In this document: piece by piece, positions 1 to 9,969 of the stretch
How positions within the stretch are numbered: the stretch's first letter is position 1
Layout: each line of letters starts with the position of its first letter
Assembly (NCBI GenBank): GCA_021234155.1
Contig: JAJEKV010000051.1
Coordinates: forward strand, 8,018,105-8,082,104
Length of the DNA: 64,000 nucleotides
Direction: 5' to 3'
Source of the DNA: Isoetes taiwanensis
Lineage: Eukaryota > Streptophyta > Lycopodiopsida > Isoetales > Isoetaceae
Notes under the pieces: model-generated
What the model saw: the letters and a program-made list of their open reading frames with translations, nothing else
The model's database searches: none
What the model was told of the DNA's origin: nothing
Program-made: the position numbers and the translations under genes

Positions 1-2790
1 CATTGTACTTCGTTCAGTTACACGTATTGCACAGTGCTGGGTTTGGTCCTTTGCACTTGGGACTTGGTGATAAGATCTTGATTGAGCGAGCAAGGGCCCG
101 GCCAGATGGGTTTGGATCGGCACTCTCCGTTGTGGCGGTTAGAGTGACTTTTGCGATGTGAGACATTCCTTAAATTAGCGGTAGATTAAATTCTGATTTT
201 GTCGTGAGGCTTCCTAAGTCGCCGTAACCTCTGAGGCCAGTTTTTCAAAATTCCGGGACAAGGTTTAGATCAAAGTGTTTGCATTAGAGCGGTCAGGGCA
301 GCTTCGTTGGGCAGCCGTGGCACACTTAAATCAAACAAAGGCCTGGCGAGGGACCTTACTTGAGGCCACCTCATTAGAGGGGAGAGTCAGGACCCGAGGA
401 GGCCGAGAGCCAAAGTTTCAGAGGCTGACCTTTCTGGCCAGCTCCCGGTAGATGCAGCTAAAGACCACACTCTGGGATCTCGGTTCCCCTATCCCCAGAT
501 TTGAATCATGCGTTCAAGCCCTGTCTCCGATAAAGGTCCAAAAAACTCCAACATCGCGTCCCGTGAGAACTTATCAAGCATGCGGCGATCTACTTGTGCG
601 TAGTGTAGAAGCAAAGTGTTTTGTTGTTAGGACATTGCGGAGGCTCGAGATAAGCGATGCGACTTAAGCCACATCGTCAGGGAAGCGAAATTACCAGAGA
701 CAGCGAGTTACACGGTCGGTTTGCAAAGAAAAACATTCGTCCCTCACGTTCTGCGGTATTCGGCCGACCACCTCCTGAGCCAATTATTCACAGTGTGTTG
801 GACATGAGATAGTTTAGCCTTCCTACCTCGAGAAGGGGTGGTCTTTTGGCAAAACTTGGTCCCAATGGCGGTAAGGTCCATTGGCGAGGCCGAAATCACA
901 CGATTAGGAGAGGAAGTTGCCGTCCGCGTTGCCGGAGACGGGGGGAGGACTTTTGGGGCAAGCTGCTTCGGGTGGTTTTAGGGTCGTGCTTTCTGGCGTC
1001 AACACCCCCTCTACACGTCAAGAACGGAAAAAGGTCTAGTCGAATCGACAAGGGATAGACCCTCGAAAGCGTAAACCCTATGAGTTGCGAGGGTTCTAGG
1101 GGTTTGCGTTTTGGGTCTTGATTTTGGTCCTTTGCACTTGGGACTTGGCTGATAAGATGCGATTGAAGCAGCGAAGCAAAGAGGGGCGGAATGGAGTTTG
1201 GATCGTACTCCTCCGTTGTGGCGGTTAAGTAAAAGGGCAGCTTTTGCGTGTAGCAAGACATTCATAAATTCGTAATTAATGCATAATCGAATTAAATTCT
1301 GATTTTTTTGTCGGGGCTTCCTAAGTCATCGCCAACATCCTGAGGCCGGTTTTCAAAATTTCGGACAAGGTTTAGATCAAAGTGTTTGCATTAGAGCGGT
1401 CGGGGCAGCTGTTGTTGGGCAGCGGGCGGCACACTTGCCCAAGTCAAACAAGGCAGGACCTTGCAAGGCCACCTCATTAGAGAGAGTCAGGACCCGGAGG
1501 CGAGCCCAAAAGTTTCCGGCGGCCTTTCTGGCGGCGCTCCGGGGCGCCGTCGCGGCTAAAGACCACACTCGGGATCTCGGTTCCCTATCCATTGGTTGAA
1601 TCCTTGGTTCAAGGGCCTGTCTCGATAAGGTCAAAAAACTCCAACATCCGTCGTGAGAACTTATCAAACGCGAAGCGTCTGGCGGCCAGGTGTAGAAACC
1701 AAAGTGTTTTGTTGTTGGGACATTGCGGAGGCTCCGGGAATGGCGATTCGACTTAGCCACATCGTCAGGAGGCGAAATTACCCTAGAGACCAAGTTTGCG
1801 GTCGGTTTGCAAAGAAACACTTCGCCCTCGTTGCGGTATTACGGCCGACCACCTCCTAGGCCAATTGACTACAGTGTGTTGGACATGAGATAGTTTGGCT
1901 ACCTCGAGAAGGGGTGGTCTTTTGGCCATGAAACTTGGTCCCCGGGGGGCAATGTCGGCGTTCAGGAGTCCATTGGCGAGCGAATCGATTCGGGGAGGGG
2001 AAGTTGCCCGTCCGTCGCGGGCCCGGGGAGAGGACTTTTGGGGCAAAGCTGCCGGGGATGGTTTTAGGGTCCGTGCTCTGGCGTCAACACCCCCCTCTCA
2101 CGTCAAGACCGCGGCGCAAAGGTCCTAGTCGAATCGACAAGGATAGACCCTCCGGCGTAAACCCTATGAGTTGCGAGGTTCTAGCGGGGTTTGCGTTTTG
2201 GGTCTTCAGTTTTGGTCCTTTGCACTTGGGACTTGGCTGATAAGATCGGTTGAAGCGAAGCAAAGAGGCCCGGCGGAATGGAGTTTGGATCTGTACTCCT
2301 CCCGTTGTGGCGGTTAAGTAAAGGCGGCTTTTGCGGTAGCAAGACATTCATAAATTCGTAATTAATGCATAGTGCGGAATTAAATTCTGATTTTTGTCAG
2401 CAGGCTTCCTAAGTCATCGCCAACATCTGAGCCGGTTTTCAAAATTTCCGGACAAGGTTTAGATCAAAGTGTTTGCATTAGAGCGGTCAAGGGGCACCTG
2501 TTGTTGGGCAGCGTAGGGGCACACTTGCCTAAGAATCAAACAAGACCCAGGACCTTGCAAGGCCGTCTCATTAGAGGGGAGAGTCAGAACCCCAAGAGCG
2601 AGCCCCAAAAAGTTTCCAAGGGCGACCTTTCTGGCGGCGCTCCCCAGGGGGACCGTGCGCTAAAGACCACACTCCGGATCTCGGTTCCCCTATCAGACCA
2701 TTGAATCCTTACCGTTCAAAGGGCCCTGGATTCGATAAGGGCCAAAAAAATCAACATCGTCAGGAGAACTTATCAAACCGCCACCCGGGG
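1..2790. repeat. Tandem satellite, unit about 1.09 kb, about 2.5 copies
   Basis: The same landmarks recur in order. TTTGGTCCTTTGCACTTGG appears near 43, 1123 and 2211, and GATCAAAGTGTTTGCATTAG near 268, 1375 and 2462, giving a period of about 1,080-1,110 bp. Copies are clearly homologous but differ by many 1-4 bp insertions and deletions, mostly at G/C-rich spots. No reading frame is kept between copies, so this is non-coding satellite or a tandemly amplified piece of an unknown element. The array begins outside the window and stops near 2,790, just before a short duplication (CACCCGGGGGCTCAAACAT and CACCCGGGCTCAAACATTC). Confidence 0.9.
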
Positions 2791-3290
2791 GCTCAAACAT
2801 GCCACCCGGGCTCAAACATTCGTAAGTAGTAGCAATAGAAGATTGGTTAAATCGAATGTGATTTTATTTGCATATATGGCTCGGGAATGTCCAAATTAGC
2901 ATAAGGACAAACTTTCATGACCATCGGATGAAAAAAAGGCGCAAAAAATTAAAAGTGTTAGGCGTCGCTATAACAAAATCGTCAGCGGACCGTCGCATCG
3001 ACGTTAAGCCGATCGATTTTTGAAATCATATATCGATTTTAATCGTATATCGATTTAAAATCGTATATCTGATTTCAAAACTCGTCGCATCTTTGACGTC
3101 GCGTGGCGTATCGTGACGCCGTGTATTTCTGATCCGCGGGCGTCTTTTAGGGACCATTCCTAGGCTTCCTTCTATCGACTATTTTGGGCGATGTTATTCT
3201 CGACCTTGAGCGACTTGCAAGCACTCTTTTTAAGGTTAGTAGATCATGGTTTTGGATTGAATGGTTTTGGATTGAATGATTTAGTGTAGA
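2791..3290. other. Non-genic stretch with CGTCG-rich and ATCGATTT-rich low complexity
   Basis: No reading frame is supported. Around 2,960-3,130 the sequence is built from GCGTCG/CGTCGCAT words and three or four repeats of a TATATCGATTTTAA-like word. The same CGTCG-rich texture returns at 4,785-5,010, on the far side of the pyrimidine tract and tRNA-like repeats. Confidence 0.6.
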
Positions 3291-3720
3291 TTTCAAATTT
3301 TTTTTTTTTTCTATCTCTTTCCTTCTTTTTCTTCTTCTTGTTTACGCATTCTTCTTCTTTTCCTTCTTTCCTCATTTCTTTCTTGATTCTTCCCTTATTT
3401 CCTCTTCCATTCTTCCATTCTTCTATCTTCTTCCATTTCATTCTCTTATTTCTTCCATTCTTCTCTTTCTTCCCCTAATTTCTTTTTCTCCTCTTTCCCC
3501 TTCTCTTCTTTCTCCCACCCTTCTCTTCTTCTTTGATTCATTCATTTTTTTTCTTTCTTGTTTTACTATTTCTTCATTTTTTTTTTTTTTTTTTTTTGTT
3601 TCTTCTTCGATCTTTTTTTCTGTTGTTCTTATTCTTCTAACTCTTTGTTGCTTTCTATTTCGATTTGGACTGTCGGGAGTCTTGTTACCTGCGATCCTTC
3701 TTTTGGTAAGTTGATCGCTT
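3291..3720. repeat. Pyrimidine (T/C) tract of about 400 bp
   Basis: The plus strand is almost pure TTC/TTTC repeats with poly-T runs, including about 19 T near 3,577-3,596. The lysine- and glutamate-rich frame on the opposite strand is a by-product of this composition and not a gene. Confidence 0.9.
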
Positions 3721-3762
3721 GCATTTTATTTTTATAATTTTAAGCGGGGTTAAAAAATTGAT

Positions 3763-4043
3763 GGGTGGCTTGTTCAAGAAACGCGAATTCGGCTCCACCT
3801 AGAGTGGGGAGGGCCATGTGCCGGGTTGAAGAATCCACTTCACTACGATCATATATGTTTCCTAGGTTAAGGGTGGCTTGTTCAAAGGACGGTAGGCTCC
3901 ACCTAGAGTGGAGAGGGGCCCGCGTGCGGGTTCAAGTCCTGACCACTTGTTATTTTTAGGTTTAAAATAAAATTGTAGTGGCTTGTTCAAGAACGCGGTA
4001 GGCTCCACTACAGTGGAGGCGACCGGTGTTAGGTCCAAAGTCG
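3763..4043 (+). repeat. Three tandem tRNA-like repeats, period about 108 bp
   Basis: Copies start with GTGGCTTGTTCAA at about 3763, 3871 and 3978. Each continues with a GTAGGCTCCACCTAGAGTGG-like core (an inverted pair CTCCAC/GTGGAG). The middle copy contains GGTTCAAGTCC, which matches the tRNA B-box consensus GGTTCRANYCC, and ends GACCAC, which can pair with the initial GTGG. The outer copies carry degraded B-boxes. This fits a tRNA-derived SINE head or tandem tRNA-like pseudogenes. I see no convincing anticodon arm, so I do not call a functional tRNA. Confidence 0.5.
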
Positions 4044-5010
4044 ACTTTTCTTGTAATTCTTAGGTAGGGTGGCCAAATCTAGCTTATAACCCTAAAGCGT
4101 ATGTTAGCCAACTCTGGCTTTTATCCGACTAATCCATTTTGGAAGGGGCTCATTTTCGATGATGGGAGGGCTGCTTGAAAAAGAAGGTACATGACCTAGT
4201 CATAGTCTTATTTTTATTCTTTTGTTTTGTGTTAATCTATCGATTTATAGAAAAGGCAAAAGTGATTGCAAAATTGAAGTCGAATGCCAAAAATTGGGGG
4301 CGATTGGTCAAAGGTCCCTAAACCACTTAATCATCCCATAAGGAAGATATCAAGGTATTTGTTATTTGTTGCCATTAGTTCAATTCGAAATAAGACATTT
4401 AACTTGTCATGTTGTATTCCTTGCAATCGGATCACTTTCGAGCGTGCAAAGGATTCCAAGAAAAACATCGCCTCACAGTTTGCCAAGGCAACTTCAAACA
4501 AAGAATTAGTCTCACTTGGGTTACGGCGGTAGAAATAGATTCGTAAGTGCTATAAACTCTTAGTTCACGTTAACTTTCAATGTCATTGTCTAATATTGGT
4601 CGTATTGTTATAGAATTGGCTATCGGGTTTTCCCCTAACGGGGAACACGTAAAGATAGCCACTACTAGCCTCTTGCCTCTTGTATATGATATTGTGGCGA
4701 CTATTAAAATTCTTTCCTTTTTTTTTTTTTTTAAAATTTTTTTTTAATTTTTTTTTAATTTTTTTATTTTTTTTTTTTTTTTCGTCCACCCGTCGCCCAG
4801 CGGCGTCCGTCACGTCTGCTTGACGTCGGCGGCGTCGAGTCCGCGTCGAGTCACGTCTGCAGCGGCGTCGGCGATGCCTCGGACGTCGCATCGCGACGCC
4901 GCGTCATATCGGCGATAATGCTAACGGCGTCGGTAAGGCGTCGTGCGGCTAGCCGTCGGGCGTCGCATAGGCGTCGCTTCGAGCGTCGCTATAAACGTCG
5001 CTAAATGACC
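4044..5010. other. No gene seen; AT-rich, poly-T and CGTCG-rich sequence
   Basis: An 82-codon frame at 4284-4532 has no recognisable motif and is probably chance. Poly-T/A lies at 4,720-4,782 and CGTCG-rich low complexity at 4,785-5,010 (runs of GCGTCG, GACGTCG, CGTCGCAT). Confidence 0.5.
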
Positions 5011-5689
5011 CTTTTCTTGTTGTGAATCCTCGGTCCGACCATCAAATTGGGTTGGTTTGGTTTCACGCCCGGAACCGGCGTCCGTCCCTTAACCATTATT
5101 CTAATGGCCGCATAAACTTTGCCTTTGCGGTCGACACCATTCCTCATGAAAGAAGAAAAAAGGTTCACTTTGCGACTTGGAGAAACTCATGCATGTTATG
5201 CCTAAAGTTCGCCAAAGCATTTTGAACCTCATGCAAAGGCTCTTGAAGGCCGCCGCGTTGGCTAATGTTCATGCCACCACTAGAGGCTCAACAAAGACAA
5301 GAAGCACCTTCCCGTCTCAACCTCCGCGCTCTCGGACATATCAAATATAGGCTGCGAGAGGTTGACCTACTCAAAAGAGGTTCTTTGCTTTATTACCCAC
5401 GCCTCCGGCACACTTTGTGGATCCAGCCAGATCCTTTTTCTCATGTGCCTTTACGGAACTCCAAGAGGGGTGGCAAAAATCAAAATTCCTTTAAGTTTGG
5501 CAACAATTTTGAAACTACGTCACGCTCTCAAGGACCCGATTACCACTCCAGGCCGTTTTGGTTTGGGGCTTTGCTACCTCTACACCCACGGTCCATGCCA
5601 CGGTGGGCAATCAACAAGTCAACCATGTTCAAATTGGCGGTAAGCGCGGTTAATCTCATCGCGAATAAACTCGCCTTAAACAAATGGGC

Positions 5690-5960
5690 ATCAAACAACT
5701 CTATCGTGCCCCATATGACATCAAATTGGCTAATGGCCATATCCGCGACCTCAAAGCGTCGCGCCTCTTCTTCACATCAACATTGGTGATCTCAGATTCC
5801 CCTTGGAATTTGGTGTTTGGAAGGCTGGAGAAGATCCGGTGATTATGAAATGTTGGTGTGGCCGGACTTTTCTCCGCTTGGGCCAAGAGTATCCATTCTT
5901 GGGCCCGCGGATCAATTAGTCATCGGATGGTCACCTCAATGCCACCATGGACTTGGAAGC
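5690..5960 (+). pseudogene. Gypsy aspartic protease fragment (broken)
   Basis: Reading across frames gives YDIKLANG near 5,718-5,740 followed by an IGDLRFPLEF-like stretch at about 5,788-5,812. These resemble the flap region and second half of gypsy proteases (substrate-loop KLANG, then a hydrophobic IGD.RFPLEF strand). The catalytic D-S/T-G is not visible. At least two indels separate the pieces. It sits between a gag-like region (5,022-5,650, no zinc knuckle seen) and RT. Confidence 0.55.
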
Positions 5961-6599
5961 AGGCAAAATCATTTCCGTTGACAATCTTTGAACCCCTCTC
6001 TCCGAACCATAGGAGATTCGAGGGCCCCGGAGAATATCTATCAAGATTCGGGCTCCACTGCCGGGGATGCGCCTCGTCATCCCTAGGAATATAATGGCGG
6101 GAGAAATGACTCTTGATCGGGACCCGGTTTGTGGCTGCCTTGCTTGACCCTTACCTAGCTCCTTGCAATGCATCCAGCGTGTTGATCACTTTTGGATGCT
6201 GAACCTCCTGCTGACTCAGCCAGATGTACCCGGTTGTCATGAAGCAACCTGCGCTGATGAAACTTCGGCAACCTCTCTTCTTCACCACAGTGAGTGCCCC
6301 GCCTCTGTCATGCTTCAACCTCACGCTCATATTGTCGGACCGCGGAAGTTATCCCACATATTGAGACTCACGAAGTTGAATTGTGGGCGTGGGCAGCAAT
6401 CGGCTTTGTCGCATTCTTTTGCAAATCTTAGAGCGCCCTATCGTAGCGGGGCGTCCGCGCTCTTCAAAAAGTTCAAACACATTTTTGCTGGAGCTCTGAG
6501 GGAGAGACCGGGGGAATCAACAAAACCTTGGGGGAACTCACCATTCCTACCAAATCGATGCGTCTGTTTATAGCGGCGATGCCGGCTCAACCCCAATTA

Positions 6600-7015
6600 C
6601 CGTGATCGCGTCAAGGCGAGAAATTGACAAACTCCTTCTTTGCGAGGTTTGATCTATGAGGTCAAACATTACGAATGGGTGAGCCCCATCGTCATTGCAC
6701 TCAAACACAATGGGAAGATCCGCGTTTGCGTGGACTACAGAAAACTCAATCGGGGGCTTCAGGGGCGTGATCATTTTCCACTTCCTTCCACCGACCCGAG
6801 GTTACGGAAGGGTTCTTTGGACATGAGATGTACTCCTTCATGGATGGTTTTACGGCTCAATCGGATCTCAATCAAAGAATCGATCAACTCAAGACTACTT
6901 TCACCACCCAGGTAAGTCACTTTTTTACCTACAAGGTGGTTCCTTTTGGATTATCAAACTCTCCATCCCGTTTCAGCGTATCATGCTCTCGATTTTTCAT
7001 GATTTTATGAAGGAA
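6600..7015 (+). pseudogene. Gypsy reverse transcriptase fragment (frameshifted)
   Basis: The first part (from 6,640) reads EVKHYEWVSPIVIALKHNGK and then IRVCVDYRKLN, the fingers/palm entry of gypsy RT. About 6,770-6,900 gives DHFPLP and MYSFMDGF, and 6,850-7,010 gives DQLKTTFTTQ and FTYKVVPFGLSNSP, the PFGL motif. These lie in different frames, so several indels interrupt the domain. The YxDD catalytic box that should follow is not recognisable. The order matches the downstream RNase H and integrase. Confidence 0.85.
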
Positions 7016-7439
7016 AATCCCTTCTTACCAAATTTTTCAAGATGACTTCTACGCCTCTGAGTTCCATGGCTGACCATTTGGATAAGTGGAACTTCGTCTT
7101 TCAAGAAATGTGATGAGTCAGGCATTAGTCTCAATCGGAGAAATGCACCTTTTGCGTCGCCGGGTTACGTTAGGGCGCGTAGTCGACCAAAGCGGTATCA
7201 CCACGGATCTGCCAAAATCGAGTTGTGTGCTCAAGGCTCAAGCACCGGCCAATATCAAGGAGACCGCTCTTTCTTGGGTAAAGTCAATTATTACTCCACC
7301 TTCATTCACGGACTTGCGACCATTGCAGTCCATTCATAAACTCATGGGTGATGAATCCACACGGGCTTGGAATTCCCGGCGGAAGCTGCTTTCAACGGTT
7401 GAAGCTTTTACTTACTCGGGCCCGGTTCTTGTTCCTCCT

Positions 7440-7840
7440 CAATGGGACAAGCCCTTTCCGTCCATGTAGATGTCTCGGCGTTTGCTATTGGAGCTGTTCT
7501 TTCTCAAGAATATGATCGCTGCCCGACAAACCAAGCGAATCGCCCGGTAGGAAACTCAATTTTGGCGCGCAACTACTCTGCCCGCAGGCGTGAAGCCTTG
7601 GGTTTAATTTTACGTTGTCCAGCGCTTCCGTCACTATCTTTTGGGCGGTCGGATCAAATTCTTTGTTGACCACCAAGCACTTCTTTATTTGATCAACAAA
7701 TCCAGCCCGCGGGCGCATTGCTTTCGTTGGGTCCTCCTTCAAAAAATTTGCACCTTTTGAAATTGTTCACAAAGGCGGGCCAAATCTCATGTTGTCGGAT
7801 TATCTTTCGCATCCTGAGATGGTCCCTCCTTTGGAGTCTC
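7440..7840 (+). pseudogene. Gypsy RNase H fragment
   Basis: HVDVSAFAIGAVLSQ at about 7,462-7,508 matches the first catalytic strand of gypsy RNase H (usually a TDAS or VDAS box). NYSARRREALG near 7,570-7,606 corresponds to the catalytic-glutamate helix. FFVDHQALLYLINKS-like sequence at 7,656-7,706 and an ending near 7,800 resemble the connection to integrase. Frames change several times. Confidence 0.8.
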
Positions 7841-8109
7841 GGGCGCTTTCACGGCGGCTCAACTTTTTAAGGTCGGCAAGCACCACATTGGTTCCATGAC
7901 TTTCAGCGATATCTCCTCGCGGAGCTCTTCCGCGAGGGCCCCACGGCTCTCTCAAGCCAGCGACAATCGAGCGACATCAATTTCTCGGTGAGGTCGGTGA
8001 CTACACCTTGGTTCTTGAGGCCATCTTTACAAAGGGGGTAAGGATCACAGATCGCCCTTGGTGTGTTCTCCCTCATGAGGTCCCGGATATTGTTCGAAGC
8101 CCATGAAGG

Positions 8110-9170
8110 GCACCGGTGGTGGTCATTTTCATGGTGACACCCGCGACGCATAAAATCCTTCTTGCTGGTTATTTTTGGCCGCGCTCTTCAAAGGCGGCTC
8201 ATGCACCGCCCGCCCGCGTGTGATGCTTGCCCGGTGTGTGGGAAGGCCCACGGCCCGTGGCGCTCTTCCCTTGGCCGCGGTCGCCCGCCCGCCACTTCAC
8301 TTCAGCAAATGGGGGATGGATTTTGTGGGACCCATCGACCCTCTGCGGCGGCACACCCGTGTGCGCTACGTCAGTTCTCGCGACTACGCTACCAAATGGG
8401 CGGGAAGCTTGCGCACTTCCGGAACAACAACTGCGGCAAACACGACCAAGGTCATCTATCAACAAATCATCGCGATTTGGCTGCCCCCTGAGTGATCGGT
8501 GATCATGGTGTCCATTTTATCAATCGTACCATCAAGGGCGGCGGATTATCTCGATACATCATCACAAGAGCACACCTTACTATCCTCAAGGGAATGGTTT
8601 GGCGAAAGCACCAACAAAACTCGGTCACCATTCTCAAGAAAATTTGTGGCGCTTCTCGCTTGGCCCGGCAAACCAAGCTTCCCTCTTTGTTCTTTGGGCT
8701 TACAATACTTGTTTTTCAAAATAGCTACTGAGGTCACCTCCTTTCAAATTGGTTTATGGTCAAAAGCTCTCATGCGGTTTGAATACATCCTTCCAACTCT
8801 CCGTTTTCAAGCGGCTACCGCCCATAATCCCTTTCTTTGCACTCAAAGAAAGGGTTTATCAATTGGAAGCAGTTGGATGAACTTAGAAGGGATGCTTATA
8901 TTCGTGTTCTTCATGGACAACGGTTGCAAAAATCTTTACATGACAAACGTCTGAAGACAAAAACATTCAAAGAAGGAGATTTGGTTCTTCTTTATGATTC
9001 TCGGTACAAAAATTTTAGGGTAAGCTAAAGTTTTGATGGCTTGGCCCTTATCAATTGTTCAAGTGGTTCAACCGGTACGTTTTCCGGTGGTGAGTTAGAT
9101 GGAACTCCATTACCTACTTTGGTTAATGGCTTTCGCCTCAAAACATTTCATACCACGAGAAAGTGAAAAT
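8110..9170 (+). pseudogene. Gypsy integrase fragment (frameshifted)
   Basis: A degenerate zinc finger (CDACPVCG near 8,218-8,245) is followed by MGMDFVGPIDP-like sequence at about 8,310-8,345, holding the first catalytic Asp. A GDHGVHFINRTI stretch at 8,494-8,535 replaces the usual second-Asp segment. Then come an STNKT(L)VTILKK stretch and the C-terminal RRDAYIRVLHGQRLQKSLHD and FKEGDLVLLYDSRYKNF region (8,885-9,025). The reading frame breaks at least four times. No chromodomain is visible in the remaining sequence to 9,170. Confidence 0.8.
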
Positions 9171-9199
9171 CAACCAGCGGATCTTTGTTCGGGGCCTTA

Positions 9200-9960
9200 A
9201 ACACAACAGATAGTGACTAAACCAGTGGCATATTTATATTATAGGTGGAATTTTTTTACAAAATGTGGGCACAGCCCAGCATGGAATAATTTAAGGGCTA
9301 AACTTAGCTATTTGGCGATTTTTTAGCACATTTTCAAAAAAATTTGGCTAAAGTAAATGGAAAAAATTGGGAAAAAAATAATAATTTTAGCTTAACTTTT
9401 TCCGGGACTGCACCAACCCTGGAGCTCTTTAGCCAAATGCTAGCAAGTAAGAGAGCGAAATTTTATATTGTTTAGCCAAACCATAGAAAGTTTTAGAATG
9501 AATTTCGGGCTAGTTTAGCTAACATCATTCTAGTTTATATGAAATATATGATTAGTAGTTTAGTTTCTAGCATTATGAATTAATTTGAGTCCTAGACTTC
9601 GCTAGTTAACATTATTTTAGAATGTTTTCACAAAGAAAATGACTAAAATAAGTGGAAACGATTGAAAAAGGGTATAGTAATTTGGCTTAATATTTTCTGT
9701 TTGCCACACTATAGAAATTTTTGGGATGATGTTTGGGTTAGTTTAGCTAAATGCTAGAAAGTATGAGAGGAAAAATGTATATAGTTTAGCTAAACCATAG
9801 AAAGTTTTGGGATTAATATCGAGCAAGTTTAGCTAAAGTCATTCTGGCTAATAAGAAATATGTGATTAGTAATTTATTCCCTGCAGCCCAGCTATTTCCG
9901 CTATGGGCACTGCCCTATATACAAAAACGGGCTCAGAGCCCTATCTACTAAGTCCTAAGA
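9200..9960. repeat. AT-rich non-coding DNA with a diverged direct duplication (period about 311 bp)
   Basis: The segment from AAATGCTAGCAAGTAAGAGAG (about 9,436-9,590) returns as AAATGCTAGAAAGTATGAGAG (about 9,747-9,890). It includes the shared core TAGC(C/T)AAACCATAGAAAGTTTT and a later GAAATAT(A/G)TGATTAGTA. A third partial copy of the CTATAGAAATTTTTGGGATGA word is at about 9,710. It may be the LTR or 3' part of the preceding gypsy element, but I see no LTR borders. Confidence 0.6.
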
Positions 9961-9969
9961 AGAAAAACC

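Larger units (their letters stand above)
5022..9170 (+). mobile_element. Decayed Ty3/gypsy retrotransposon (gag-pro-RT-RH-IN order)
   Basis: Recognisable gypsy pol segments lie in the expected order on the plus strand, but every domain is split among frames by indels: protease-like sequence (about 5,690-5,960), reverse transcriptase (6,600-7,015), RNase H (7,440-7,840), and integrase with its zinc finger, core and C-terminal part (8,110-9,170). The integrase end (DGTPLPTLVNGFRLK-like) has no visible chromodomain, which is more like the Tat/Athila side of Ty3/gypsy. I found no matching LTR pair. It is certainly non-functional as read. Confidence 0.85.

Noticed and set aside
896-2347. Minus-strand frames inside the satellite
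   Set aside because: They are not conserved in frame between repeat units.
3244-3441. Lys/Glu-rich 65-codon minus-strand frame
   Set aside because: Direct consequence of the TTC/TTTC pyrimidine tract.
3871-3950. Functional tRNA gene
   Set aside because: The B-box is good but the A-box and anticodon arm are not convincing, and the copies are tandem and degenerate.
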